The notes beneath the pieces are model-generated. The model worked only from the letters and a program-made list of their open reading frames with translations, had not been told where the DNA came from and searched no databases. A DNA stretch of 16,017 nucleotides. It comes from Bacteroides sp. GTDB lineage: Bacteria; Bacteroidota; Bacteroidia; Bacteroidales; Bacteroidaceae. This document shows positions 1-7,685 of the stretch, piece by piece. Both the position numbers and the translations under genes were made by a program. Where the stretch lies: contig DXLM01000069.1 of assembly GCA_019414725.1 (NCBI GenBank), positions 1 to 16,017 on the forward strand, given 5' to 3'. How positions within the stretch are numbered: the first letter of the stretch is position 1; every line of letters begins with the position of its first letter.

Positions 1-22
1 CTGCCATATATATGGAGTGGGT

Positions 23-54
23 AGCCCGGCAGGAACATTCCGGCTCTTCTTTTT
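23..54 (+). terminator. Possible terminator of a gene upstream of the window
   Basis: An imperfect stem (AGCCCGG at 23-29 with CCGGCT at 40-45, one bulged C) is followed by a T-rich run at 47-54. It would end transcription entering from the left edge. No coding region is visible in 1-202, so the parent gene cannot be named. The stem is short, so this is tentative. Confidence 0.4.
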
Positions 55-73
55 ATTCCCGGATGGGATAAGA

Positions 74-104
74 TTCGGTAACTAAGGTAAGATAATCCGT
101 AATT
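74..104 (+). promoter_or_regulatory. Direct-repeat operator, copy 1 (candidate AraC-type binding site)
   Basis: Two half-sites of form TCnGTAA (TCGGTAA from 75 and TCCGTAA from 96) are spaced 21 bp apart, with GGTAA at 86-90 between them. The same arrangement recurs at 2074-2104 before the DXS-like gene, with 22 of 31 positions identical and the same distance to the -7 element. Two half-sites about two helical turns apart, just upstream of a promoter lacking a clear -33 box, suit an AraC-family activator. The assignment to the AraC proteins encoded here is inference. Confidence 0.6.
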
Positions 105-105
105 G

Positions 106-117
106 AGGTTATAACCT
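106..117. repeat. 12-bp perfect palindrome in the promoter of the first AraC gene
   Basis: AGGTTATAACCT is a perfect palindrome lying between the direct-repeat operator and the -7 element, about where RNA polymerase would contact the -33 region. It has no counterpart in the otherwise aligned promoter at 2105-2117, so it could be an extra site specific to the regulator gene. Its function is unknown. Confidence 0.4.
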
Positions 118-133
118 TGTCCGGATAACTTCT

Positions 134-141
134 TATTTTTG
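134..141 (+). promoter_or_regulatory. Promoter -7 element for the AraC gene pair
   Basis: TATTTTTG matches the Bacteroides -7 consensus TAnnTTTG. No TTG lies at the expected 19-21 bp upstream, which suggests dependence on an activator. Transcription would start at about 145-148, leaving a leader of roughly 55 bases before the first AraC start codon. Confidence 0.6.
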
Positions 142-202
142 TGACCGGAATATTTCAAATAACTGAAAAAGCTGTATTTTAGCAGACATTAAACAAGTTA
201 GA

Positions 203-1114
203 ATGATGGATAAGATATTAAATTTAGACAGTGTGGACCAATATAACAGTCTATACGGACTTGAAACGCTGAATCCGTTGGTCAGTGTCATTGATTTGAA
301 CAAGGCTACCCGGCAGATGGACTATGTGCACTGGAACTATGGCGTTTATGCACTTTATCTGAAATTGGAGAAAGCTTGTGATATCAAATACGGGCGTCGG
401 AGTTATGACTATCAGGAGGGAACCGTGGTATGTTTTGCTCCGGGACAAACAACGGAAACCACATTGACCACCGACCGTGTGCAGTTGAATGTGCTTGGCA
501 TTCTTTTTCATCCGGATTTGTTACGGGGGACCACGCTTGGAAAAACAATAAAAAAATATACCTTCTTTTCGTATGAAGTGAGCGAGGCGCTGCACCTTTC
601 GGAAGATGAGTGCAATATTATGACAGATTGCCTGAAGATTATCCGTATGGAACTGGAACGGGGAGTGGACAAGCACAGTAAGACCTTGCTGGTAAACTAT
701 ATAGAACTGCTTCTTAATTACTGTATGCGTTTTTATGAACGTCAGTTCGCCACCCGCAGTCATTCGAACCGTGATGTGTTGACACGCTTTGAAGGGTTGC
801 TTGACGATTATTTTGAGGGCGAACTTGCCGAGCGTGACGGATTGCCTACCGTGAAATACTTTGCTGACAAACTGTGCCTTTCATCCAACTACTTCGGGGA
901 TATGTTCAAGAAGGAAACCGGCAAGACTCCACAGGAATATATTCAGGAAAAAGTGATAGAACTGGCAAAGGAACGGATGTCCGACAGGAGAGAAACCGTC
1001 AGCAGGGTAGCCTATTCACTGGGATTTCAATATCCGCAGCATTTCTGCCGGTTGTTCAAGAAGCGTGTGGGCTGTACACCGAATGAATATCGGGCACAAA
1101 ACCTTCTTTTATAG
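203..1114 (+). CDS. AraC-family transcriptional regulator (first of a tandem pair)
   Basis: A predicted cytoplasmic DNA-binding regulator of 303 residues. The C-terminal AraC/XylS double helix-turn-helix covers about residues 215-297, with recognisable family segments LSSNYFGDMFKKETGKTPQEY and GFQYPQHFCRLFKKRVGCTPNEY. The N-terminal 200 residues form the sensing region found in many Bacteroidales AraC proteins (YGRRSYDYQEGT, FAPGQ, FHPDLL); no ligand can be named. The start codon is one of two adjacent ATGs (203 or 206). The next AraC gene follows after 19 bases, so they are probably cotranscribed. The two proteins share many blocks, including YTFF, EALHLS and ELLLxYCxRxYERQF, and are clear paralogs. 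A repeat operator upstream that also occurs before the DXS-like gene at 2220 suggests autoregulation and control of that gene. Confidence 0.88.
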   Translation: MMDKILNLDSVDQYNSLYGLETLNPLVSVIDLNKATRQMDYVHWNYGVYALYLKLEKACDIKYGRRSYDYQEGTVVCFAPGQTTETTLTTDRVQLNVLGILFHPDLLRGTTLGKTIKKYTFFSYEVSEALHLSEDECNIMTDCLKIIRMELERGVDKHSKTLLVNYIELLLNYCMRFYERQFATRSHSNRDVLTRFEGLLDDYFEGELAERDGLPTVKYFADKLCLSSNYFGDMFKKETGKTPQEYIQEKVIELAKERMSDRRETVSRVAYSLGFQYPQHFCRLFKKRVGCTPNEYRAQNLLL

Positions 1115-1133
1115 TATTCTGTCGTAACAAGCA

Positions 1134-2033
1134 ATGCAAGAGACTATGTTGGACTTGAGGACTGTATATGAATGTAACCGCTGTCTGGGTTGCAAGACAT
1201 TGCATCCGCAGGTGGGCATCATCAATCTGGAGAATCCTTCATTGGAAGAGGATGCGGTGAAGTTTGAATTCTATGCTGTCTTGCTGATTGAGGATTGTCC
1301 GGGCGGTTGTTGCTGCTGCGGACGGAAATACTATGATTACTCCAATGCTACCATGGTGTTTCTCACTCCCGGCGAGATCTTTCGTATGAGTAAGGAGAAT
1401 ACGTTGCCGGATAAAGGATATCTTTTGGCATTTCATCCTGACCTGTTGTTCCGCACCTCACTGAAGAATCATATTAAAAATTATACCTTTTTCCATTATC
1501 GCAAGGAAGAAGCGCTGCATCTTTCGCGGCGTGAGACAGAGAAAGTGACGTGTTGCCTCTCGAATATAGAGGATGAGTTGCATCATCCCATTGATACTCA
1601 TAGCAGTATTATTCTTTCCCGGCATATAGAACTTCTGTTGGATTATTGCACCCGGTATTACGAGCGCCAGTTTATTACCCGTGAGAATAAGAACAAGGCT
1701 CTTTTGGAAAACATGGAACGTTTGTTTGTGGAATATATCGCATCCGGAAGGTTGCAAGGCGGCAAGTTGCCCACATCCGGCTATATGGCGGGAGAGCTTG
1801 ATTTGTCTGTCGCTTACTTCAATGATCTGCTGAAATTTGAAACCGGCAAGACTTTGGAGGAATATTTGCAACTGAAGCGGCTGGATATAGCCAGGCACAT
1901 GTTGTTGCAGGACGGTCATACGCCTGCTGCTGTGGCACGGAAGTTAGGCTATCCTAATGTGCAGTGCTTCAGTGTGCTTTTCAAGAAAATAACAGGTGTC
2001 GCCCCCAGTGATTACCGGCTCTCGCAGAATTGA
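1134..2033 (+). CDS. AraC-family transcriptional regulator with N-terminal cysteine cluster (second of a tandem pair)
   Basis: A 299-residue paralog of the preceding gene, with the AraC double helix-turn-helix at about residues 213-295 (LSVAYFNDLLKFETGKT, CFSVLFKKITGVAPSDY). Unlike its neighbour, its sensing region is rich in cysteine: a CxxCxxC motif at C14, C17 and C20, then C55 and four in a row at C59-C62 within CPGGCCCCGRKYYDY. The neighbour has only C59 in the aligned second region (KACDIKYGRRSYDY) and none in the first. Clustered cysteines are compatible with metal, Fe-S or thiol-redox sensing, but none is demonstrated. There is no separate promoter in the 19-base gap, so it probably depends on the promoter at 134. 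The protein probably works with the first regulator on the DXS-like gene, which starts 186 bases downstream. Confidence 0.88.
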   Translation: MQETMLDLRTVYECNRCLGCKTLHPQVGIINLENPSLEEDAVKFEFYAVLLIEDCPGGCCCCGRKYYDYSNATMVFLTPGEIFRMSKENTLPDKGYLLAFHPDLLFRTSLKNHIKNYTFFHYRKEEALHLSRRETEKVTCCLSNIEDELHHPIDTHSSIILSRHIELLLDYCTRYYERQFITRENKNKALLENMERLFVEYIASGRLQGGKLPTSGYMAGELDLSVAYFNDLLKFETGKTLEEYLQLKRLDIARHMLLQDGHTPAAVARKLGYPNVQCFSVLFKKITGVAPSDYRLSQN

Positions 2034-2073
2034 TAACCGGGTTGCAGTACCATGTTTTTGTGATACAGTTCCC

Positions 2074-2104
2074 TTCTGTAAAAATGGTAATTCTATCTGT
2101 AATT
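2074..2104 (+). promoter_or_regulatory. Direct-repeat operator, copy 2, upstream of the DXS-like gene
   Basis: Half-sites TCTGTAA (from 2075) and TCTGTAA (from 2096) are 21 bp apart, with GGTAA at 2086-2090 between them. Aligned with 74-104, 22 of 31 positions match and the spacing to the -7 element is identical. This is the best evidence that the AraC pair controls the DXS-like gene. Which of the two proteins binds, and whether it activates, is inference. Confidence 0.6.
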
Positions 2105-2133
2105 TATCTACAAAGAATGAATGGGGCCTGGCT

Positions 2134-2141
2134 TATCTTTG
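2134..2141 (+). promoter_or_regulatory. Promoter -7 element for the DXS-like gene
   Basis: TATCTTTG is a full match to the Bacteroides -7 consensus. The position where a -33 TTG would lie (about 2111-2114) reads CAAA instead, so the promoter probably needs the activator bound at 2074-2104. The leader to the ATG at 2220 would be about 70 bases. Confidence 0.65.
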
Positions 2142-2219
2142 CATTGTGAAATGAAAGCGGCTTTGTCCGCATCGGAATGAAGCAAGACAACAGATGAAAT
2201 CATTTAAACAGGTAGAACG

Positions 2220-3980
2220 ATGTATATTGAACAAGTAAATTCTCCGCAAGACATAAAACAGTTTTCTGCGGAACAGTTAAGACAGTTGGCAGGTGAAATC
2301 CGCAATGCATTATTGACCAAGTTAAGTGCCCACGGAGGACATGTGGGACCTAATCTGGGAATGGTGGAGGCTACAATAGCATTGCACTATGTATTCAATT
2401 CACCGACGGATAAGATGGTATATGATGTATCCCATCAAAGTTATACACATAAGATGCTGACCGGGCGTAAGGATGCTTTCCTGAATCCGGAGGATTATGA
2501 TGTGGTGTCCGGATACACCAATCCCTGGGAAAGCGGGCACGATTTTTTCACTATCGGCCATACTTCCACCTCTGTCAGTCTGGCTTGCGGTCTTGCCAAA
2601 GCCAGAGATCTGAAAGGCGGACACGAGAATATCATAGCCGTGATAGGAGATGGCTCGCTCAGCGGCGGAGAAGCTTATGAAGGTCTGAGCAATGCGGGAG
2701 AAATGGGAACCAACCTTATTATAGTGGTTAATGATAATGAAATGTCCATTGCCGAAAACCACGGCGGGCTCTATCAGAACCTGAAAGAACTGCGCGACAC
2801 GGAGGGACGGTCGTCCTGTAATTTCTTCCGTTCTCTGGGGTTGGATTATCTTTATGTGGGAGAGGGGAATGATATTCCGTCTTTGGTTGCGGCTTTTGCC
2901 AAGGTGAAAGATACATCACGTCCCACAGTGGTTCATATTCACACACAGAAAGGAAAGGGATACGCTCCGGCAGAAGCCGACCGGGAGGAATTTCATTGGG
3001 AGATGCCTTTCGATCTGGAAACGGGTAAGCCGAAGGTGGATTGCAGCGGTATGGAGGATTACCATAGCCTGACCGGGAAGTTTTTGTTGGAGAAGATGAA
3101 GGAGGACCACACGGTTGTTGCCATCAGTTCGGGTACTCCTACTGTGATAGGTTTTACTCCTGAACGCCGGAAACAGGCAGGGCGTCAGTTTGTGGATGTA
3201 GGTATTGCCGAGGAACATGCCGTGGCATTGGCATCGGGTATCGCTGCCGGTGGCGGACGTCCGGTGTACGGGGTTTACAGTACTTTTATCCAGCGTTGCT
3301 ATGACCAGTTGTCTCAGGATTTGTGTATCAATGGAAATCCGGCGGTGATCACTGTGTTTATGGGGACAGTAGCCGGAATGAACGATGTGACTCATCTGGG
3401 TTTCTTCGATATTCCGCTTATCAGCAATATCCCGAATATGGTTTATCTGGCTCCTACGTGTTCCGAAGAGTATTTTGCTATGTTGGAATGGGCTGTCCGC
3501 CAGACGGAATATCCCGTTGCCATCCGTGTGCCGGGAGTGGCAGTGGTGCATCGTAAGGAAGAGTTTGACACGGATTATAGCGAGTTAAACCGCTACAAAA
3601 TGACAGCCAGGGGAGAAACTGTTGCTATTCTTGCATTGGGTTCTTTCTATGATTTGGGACAGGCTTTGAAGAATAAGCTTCGGGAAGAGTCGGGTGTTGA
3701 GGCTACTTTGATTAATCCCCGTTACATAACAGGGCTTGACGAACTGATGCTGGAAGAGTTGAAAGTGGGGCATCGTATTGTCGTAACGTTGGAAGACGGG
3801 GTGCTGGATGGAGGATTCGGCGAGAAGATAGCGCGTTATTATGGTAATTCTGAAATGCGGGTGCTGAATTACGGACTTCGTAAAGAATTTGCAGACCGCT
3901 ATAATCTGGATGAGCTGATGAAAGCCAACCGGTTGACTGACAAGCAGATGGCGGAGGATATTGCCGGTATATTGGAATAA
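2220..3980 (+). CDS. 1-deoxy-D-xylulose-5-phosphate synthase-like thiamine diphosphate enzyme, divergent paralog
   Basis: A 586-residue member of the DXS/transketolase family. DXS condenses pyruvate and glyceraldehyde 3-phosphate to DXP, the precursor of MEP-pathway isoprenoids, thiamine and pyridoxal. Visible cofactor features are H41 (GGH), H72 in DVSHQ, GDG at 143-145 with NDNEMS at 171-176 for thiamine diphosphate and Mg, and catalytic E331 in GIAEEHAV. YSTFIQRCYDQ and a late Arg (R436) are also family features. It is shorter than the usual 620-640 residues because the segment after ENHGG (about residue 183), which in typical DXS runs some 50 residues to the LGFNYIGPVDGHD region, is nearly absent; here that region reads LGLDYLYVGEGND. 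Compared from memory with E. coli DXS, the residues at R420 and D427 are M381 and N388. Catalysis of a 2-keto acid decarboxylation is likely; the acceptor substrate may differ. It stands alone under an AraC-linked promoter and ends at a strong terminator. Confidence 0.8.
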   Translation: MYIEQVNSPQDIKQFSAEQLRQLAGEIRNALLTKLSAHGGHVGPNLGMVEATIALHYVFNSPTDKMVYDVSHQSYTHKMLTGRKDAFLNPEDYDVVSGYTNPWESGHDFFTIGHTSTSVSLACGLAKARDLKGGHENIIAVIGDGSLSGGEAYEGLSNAGEMGTNLIIVVNDNEMSIAENHGGLYQNLKELRDTEGRSSCNFFRSLGLDYLYVGEGNDIPSLVAAFAKVKDTSRPTVVHIHTQKGKGYAPAEADREEFHWEMPFDLETGKPKVDCSGMEDYHSLTGKFLLEKMKEDHTVVAISSGTPTVIGFTPERRKQAGRQFVDVGIAEEHAVALASGIAAGGGRPVYGVYSTFIQRCYDQLSQDLCINGNPAVITVFMGTVAGMNDVTHLGFFDIPLISNIPNMVYLAPTCSEEYFAMLEWAVRQTEYPVAIRVPGVAVVHRKEEFDTDYSELNRYKMTARGETVAILALGSFYDLGQALKNKLREESGVEATLINPRYITGLDELMLEELKVGHRIVVTLEDGVLDGGFGEKIARYYGNSEMRVLNYGLRKEFADRYNLDELMKANRLTDKQMAEDIAGILE

Positions 3981-3990
3981 CCTTTTACGG

Positions 3991-4022
3991 AATGGCTGAA
4001 GTCCGAGACTTCAGCCATTTTT
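3991..4022 (+). terminator. Strong intrinsic terminator after the DXS-like gene, possibly bidirectional
   Basis: A perfect 13-bp stem (AATGGCTGAAGTC at 3991-4003 with 4007-4019) closes a CGA loop and runs into TTTTT at 4018-4022. It lies 10 bases past the stop codon at 3980. The convergent btuF-like gene ends at 4088, so the same hairpin could also stop leftward transcription, though the T-run there is poor. Confidence 0.85.
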
Positions 4023-4087
4023 GTAATAGTGAAATAGATAAACCGGATTAAAACTGTTTGTTACCATAAGCATGAGAACTGGAATAC

Positions 4088-5245
4088 TTATTCTTTTTCC
4101 AGAAGCGAATAAAACACAGGATGATAATCGGGAAGTAGTTCCGGGTGAAAAGCTTTTATCATGTCACTCAGAAGAACATCGGGTGAGAGGGGAAGATTCT
4201 CATACAAAGGTATCCATTCCAGATTGCAATAAATAACCTTCTTTTCTTTAAAAGCCCGGAAATCAGCATATTGTGGATTGGAAGCTTTTAATGCTTCATA
4301 AGAGAATTCTCCTTTATAACCATTCATCACTCTCCAGTAGCCGGCATTATATCCTTTGGCGTATACGGTTTCAAAATCCATGAGTACACCTCCTGTTTCA
4401 CTATTATCCTTCATAAAGTAATCGGCCCCTGCGTCGGCGAACAAGCGGGCATAGAAACTTTGTCCTCCGGGTACATACCAGGTATCTCTTCTCATTTCTC
4501 CACTGAATACACTGGGACGCTGTTTTACATTGGAAACTTTGGCTTTCAACAGGTTATAGCGTTGTTCCATTTGTGCAAATAATTGGCATGCCTCTTCCTC
4601 TTTACCGATAAACATACCTGCTACCTTGATCCATTCGGACAGCCCCAATGGTGATGTTTCCTTGAAAGCCCAATAGGGAACCAGAGGGATGTTCAGCTCT
4701 TTCATCACTTCATACCCTCCCCGGCGGTTGGGAGATACGAAAATGATATCGGGTTGGGATGCAATGATAATTTCCGTATCAAAGTTTCCTTCCATTCCTA
4801 TCTTTTTCACCCGTCCGTCTTTTAATCGGGCAAGCCATTCCTTATTCTGCATCCGGCGGGTGGTACTTGTCGCTACCACTTTGTCATAAGCGTTCAGACC
4901 GGTAAAACCTGCCAGTTGCGGCGTGGTCATGCAGATCACTCTGTCTGTCGGAGTCGGAATAACGGTATAGCCATCGGGTATCTCGGCTTTTGTTCCTTTA
5001 GGAACTAAGGCGAAAAGTTCGGGTATTGCATGGTTATTGTTCGGCTCCGAGATGGACAGAAGCTTTACTCCATCCGGACGAACAGTTATTTTGAAGCCTT
5101 TGGCATAACGGGGGGCCAGGGCTGTTTGTATGGTATCTGCGGAAGGTAGCCCGTTTTCACTCACCGGGTTGCGGCTTTTATAGCCGCAACCTGCCAGGCA
5201 GAAAGTTGTTATGAGCAGATAGACAAGTCTGGTTTTAGAGGTCAT
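4088..5245 (-). CDS. btuF: BtuF-like ABC transporter substrate-binding lipoprotein, probably for cobalamin
   Basis: A predicted periplasmic-binding-protein family (PF01497-type) lipoprotein of 385 residues from the ATG at 5245. The N-terminus MTSKTRLVYLLITTFCLAGC has a hydrophobic stretch and the lipobox LAGC, with C20 as the lipidated residue. An upstream in-frame ATG at 5290 lies inside the receptor gene and would bury the signal peptide, so it is rejected. The binding fold begins near residue 85 (RVICMTTPQLAGFTGLNAYD) and includes the typical PDIIFVSP strand. It is longer than E. coli BtuF (266 residues), mainly through an N-terminal extension. The gene starts 13 bases after the BtuB-like receptor, under the same cobalamin riboswitch, which is the main reason to assign cobalamin or another corrinoid rather than a siderophore. 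No permease or ATPase partner follows before the strand switch. Confidence 0.8.
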   Translation of the reverse strand: MTSKTRLVYLLITTFCLAGCGYKSRNPVSENGLPSADTIQTALAPRYAKGFKITVRPDGVKLLSISEPNNNHAIPELFALVPKGTKAEIPDGYTVIPTPTDRVICMTTPQLAGFTGLNAYDKVVATSTTRRMQNKEWLARLKDGRVKKIGMEGNFDTEIIIASQPDIIFVSPNRRGGYEVMKELNIPLVPYWAFKETSPLGLSEWIKVAGMFIGKEEEACQLFAQMEQRYNLLKAKVSNVKQRPSVFSGEMRRDTWYVPGGQSFYARLFADAGADYFMKDNSETGGVLMDFETVYAKGYNAGYWRVMNGYKGEFSYEALKASNPQYADFRAFKEKKVIYCNLEWIPLYENLPLSPDVLLSDMIKAFHPELLPDYHPVFYSLLEKE

Positions 5246-5258
5246 GCTAAAAATAGTT

Positions 5259-7436
5259 TTATTGCTTGAAACGAACCAGCAGACTGACATAGAAAGAGCG
5301 TCCCGGTGTCAGAGTTGCATAATTACTGTTATAAGGACGGTCATCTGTGTAATTGAAAATGTTTTCAACTCCGACGGCGGGTTCCAGAGCAACAGATTTT
5401 AAATTGAATGAATGGCGTGTGTTGATATCCCAAAGCTGGTGGGCGGGGGCGTCACCGTAAGTTTTAGACCAGCGTGTACCTTGATAGCGTCCGTTGATTG
5501 CAATATTGAATGTATAATCATTCCATGTTTTTCGCCAGCTGGCATTGAAATTACCCGAGTGATGTACTGTTCTTTCCAAACGGATGTCTTCCGTACGGTT
5601 GCGCCCGTCCGTGTAAATATAGTTTGCTCCGAACATGAAGCCTGTGAAGGGACGGACTGAAAAACCTATGTCAAAGCCTTTCACACGTGCCTTTTCTATA
5701 TTGCGGTACTGGCGTCTGCGAGTGATGCCGTTTTCAATATCTTCGGGCGTTGTTCCTATATCTTCCGCTTCGATCTTGTCTTTCAGGTCATTCTGATAAA
5801 TGGACGCGGCAATGGAGAACAAACGATGATTGTATTCTATATTCAAATTATAGAAATTGCTCTTTTCCGGGTCCAGGTCAGGGTCTCCGACCGTGATTTG
5901 TCCACGGCTTTCAGAAACGGCATACATTTGTTGCAAGGTAGGTGAACGGAATCCGGCAGCGTAGGATGCACGTACATTCAGTCCTGAATATTGGTACATC
6001 AAGGATAGTTTGGGCGTGAACTGGCTTTTAAACTTTTCATTATAGGCATACCGTATACCTGCCACTACGCTGATTGCATCCAGTAGTTTTACTTCGTCCT
6101 GTACGTATGCTGCCAGTGTATAAACACTTTGGTATTCATTATTCAGCATCTTGCTGGTTTCAGTCGGCTCCAAGCCTTCGAATACATAGTCCAGTCCGGT
6201 AAAAAGTGTATTGTTCTCGTGAGTCTTGAATACACCTTTTAGATTGGCATTGGTGTAAGTCTGGTCTTTACTGAGGACTTCGTCACCGGTTTTATGCGTT
6301 TTTGCATCATTTATATAGTCATAAAAAGAACGGAAATTGGTGGTGCTTATATTCCCTTCTATATATGAAGCCCGCTTAGCCAACAGATATTTGGCTGTTC
6401 CACCCACTGTATAGGACTGATGCCGGTTGTTGTAATCGTAGGCTCCGGTACGGTCGTTCTCGCTGATAAAAAGATTACCGTTCAAATGAAGGCTTAAACG
6501 CTCTGTGGCTGCGTAGCTCAAGGTTTGGCTCACATTATGCGAATGATTCTTATAGACCGGTTTCTTTGTGGTTTCCACCAGTTCTCCCTTGCTTTCCTCA
6601 TACGGATTCAGTTGCCATCCATCCGAAGTGCGGTAATTATAGTTCAAGTGTGCGGATAATTTTCCATCATTGGCGTCTGCGTTGACTGATTCTGAAATTC
6701 GTCCGTGAGAACTTACACGGGTATTGGAAGATACATTCAATGCAGATTTAGGATCATCGGTAATGATATTGATTACTCCTGCGATGGCGTCACTGCCATA
6801 AAGGGCGGAAGATGCTCCTTTCAATACTTCAATACGTTTTACGACATCCATATTGATCCGGTCGTAATCTATAGATCCCGAAATATCTCCGGCTACTTTT
6901 TTACCGTTAATTAATACGAGGAGGTATTTATCAGGCAGTCCGTTTACGTATAGGGTTGTTCCCATAGCGGTGGTTTGCACCGAGATAGAGGGAACCAGTT
7001 TCACCAAGGCATCTTGGAAACTGGATGGATTGGCATTTTGCAGATCACGTTGGGAAATGACCTCTACGGGTACAGGGCTGTCTTTCAGCTTGTGGTGAGT
7101 TCCGGTTCCGGTTACCACTACCTGATCCATGTTGAAAGTGGTACTTTTCAGCCTTATCACCATTTCTTTTTGACTTTGACTGACTTTCTGAGTGACAGGA
7201 GCATAATTCAGGCAACTGGTACGCAGGGTATACGTTCCCTCTTTGATGTCTTTCAACAAAAATTCTCCTTTAGGATTGGTAGCACATCCTATTGTAGTTT
7301 GTTCCAAACGTACGTTAGCGCCTTCCACCGGCTTTCCTGTACGGGCATCCACTACTTTTCCACTTAACGATATCTGGGCGGACGCACACACCACCATGCA
7401 GCCGAATAAGGCTGTCAGTAAACATTTCTTTTTCAT
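5259..7436 (-). CDS. btuB: TonB-dependent outer-membrane receptor for cobalamin, BtuB-like
   Basis: A 725-residue outer-membrane transporter predicted to bring corrinoids into the periplasm with TonB energy. It has a signal peptide (about residues 1-20, ending CASA) and a carboxypeptidase-regulatory-like domain at about 22-100 (LSGKVVDARTGKPVEGANV). A TonB-box-like VVVTGTG follows at 106-112, then a plug to about residue 230 (RIEVLKGASSALYGSDAIAG and VINIITDDP). The rest is a 22-strand-type barrel ending in an aromatic-rich C-terminus (SFYVSLLVRF). Plug-and-barrel sequence alone does not fix the substrate; the cobalamin riboswitch in the leader at about 7503-7668 and the BtuF-like gene 13 bases downstream do. 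Expression is expected to fall when adenosylcobalamin is plentiful. The gene is divergent from the histidine-rich gene at 7917. Confidence 0.87.
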   Translation of the reverse strand: MKKKCLLTALFGCMVVCASAQISLSGKVVDARTGKPVEGANVRLEQTTIGCATNPKGEFLLKDIKEGTYTLRTSCLNYAPVTQKVSQSQKEMVIRLKSTTFNMDQVVVTGTGTHHKLKDSPVPVEVISQRDLQNANPSSFQDALVKLVPSISVQTTAMGTTLYVNGLPDKYLLVLINGKKVAGDISGSIDYDRINMDVVKRIEVLKGASSALYGSDAIAGVINIITDDPKSALNVSSNTRVSSHGRISESVNADANDGKLSAHLNYNYRTSDGWQLNPYEESKGELVETTKKPVYKNHSHNVSQTLSYAATERLSLHLNGNLFISENDRTGAYDYNNRHQSYTVGGTAKYLLAKRASYIEGNISTTNFRSFYDYINDAKTHKTGDEVLSKDQTYTNANLKGVFKTHENNTLFTGLDYVFEGLEPTETSKMLNNEYQSVYTLAAYVQDEVKLLDAISVVAGIRYAYNEKFKSQFTPKLSLMYQYSGLNVRASYAAGFRSPTLQQMYAVSESRGQITVGDPDLDPEKSNFYNLNIEYNHRLFSIAASIYQNDLKDKIEAEDIGTTPEDIENGITRRRQYRNIEKARVKGFDIGFSVRPFTGFMFGANYIYTDGRNRTEDIRLERTVHHSGNFNASWRKTWNDYTFNIAINGRYQGTRWSKTYGDAPAHQLWDINTRHSFNLKSVALEPAVGVENIFNYTDDRPYNSNYATLTPGRSFYVSLLVRFKQ

Positions 7437-7462
7437 CGAAATAATTTAAGAATTAATAATTA

Positions 7463-7484
7463 GCTTTCCTGGCCCCGGGAAAGC
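7463..7484 (-). promoter_or_regulatory. Hairpin in the btuB leader, possible riboswitch expression platform
   Basis: GCTTTCC at 7463-7469 pairs perfectly with GGAAAGC at 7478-7484 around a GC-rich loop. It lies between the B12 box and the start codon at 7436. No T-run follows on the minus strand, so it is more likely part of translational control than a terminator. The pairing partners in the riboswitch were not resolved. Confidence 0.4.
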
Positions 7485-7502
7485 GTGAATTATCTATGTT
7501 CA

Positions 7503-7668
7503 GACCTGGCAGGTTTCCTGGCTTCACCCTGAAAAGCGCCTTCCCATTTCTTACAAAGGAAACAGTGGCATGGCGAGAGTTGCTTTTCATTGACGGGTTT
7601 CACAGTAGCGGGCACTGCTTCGGATTCTATGACCGAATTCCCTTTTATGCAAATACGGAAAGTACTTA
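7503..7668 (-). promoter_or_regulatory. Cobalamin riboswitch controlling the btuB-btuF operon
   Basis: Read on the minus strand, the leader contains the hallmarks of the AdoCbl aptamer in order: AAAAGGGAATTCGGT (about 7633-7647), GTGCCCGCTACTGTGAAA (about 7600-7617), a central GCCACTGTTTCC, and the B12 box AGCCAGGAAACCTGCC at 7523-7508. It follows a -7 element at 7693-7686 and precedes the receptor by about 70 bases. Binding of adenosylcobalamin should reduce expression of the uptake genes. The outer boundaries (P1 stem) are approximate. Confidence 0.92.
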
Positions 7669-7685
7669 CATCACCAAATCTGATG

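Noticed and set aside
203..2033. One AraC gene being a decayed copy of the other
   Set aside because: Both have intact reading frames, full-length sensing regions and complete helix-turn-helix domains. They differ by many substitutions, so both appear functional.
2041..2073. Possible terminator after the second AraC gene (TACAG...CTGTA)
   Set aside because: The stem is only 5 bp and overlaps the repeat operator at 2074; it is too weak to call.
5246..5290. Longer start for the BtuF-like gene at 5290, overlapping the receptor gene
   Set aside because: The extra 15 residues would precede a clear lipoprotein signal and overlap the receptor's end. The ATG at 5245 places the LAGC lipobox at a normal distance and fits operon spacing.
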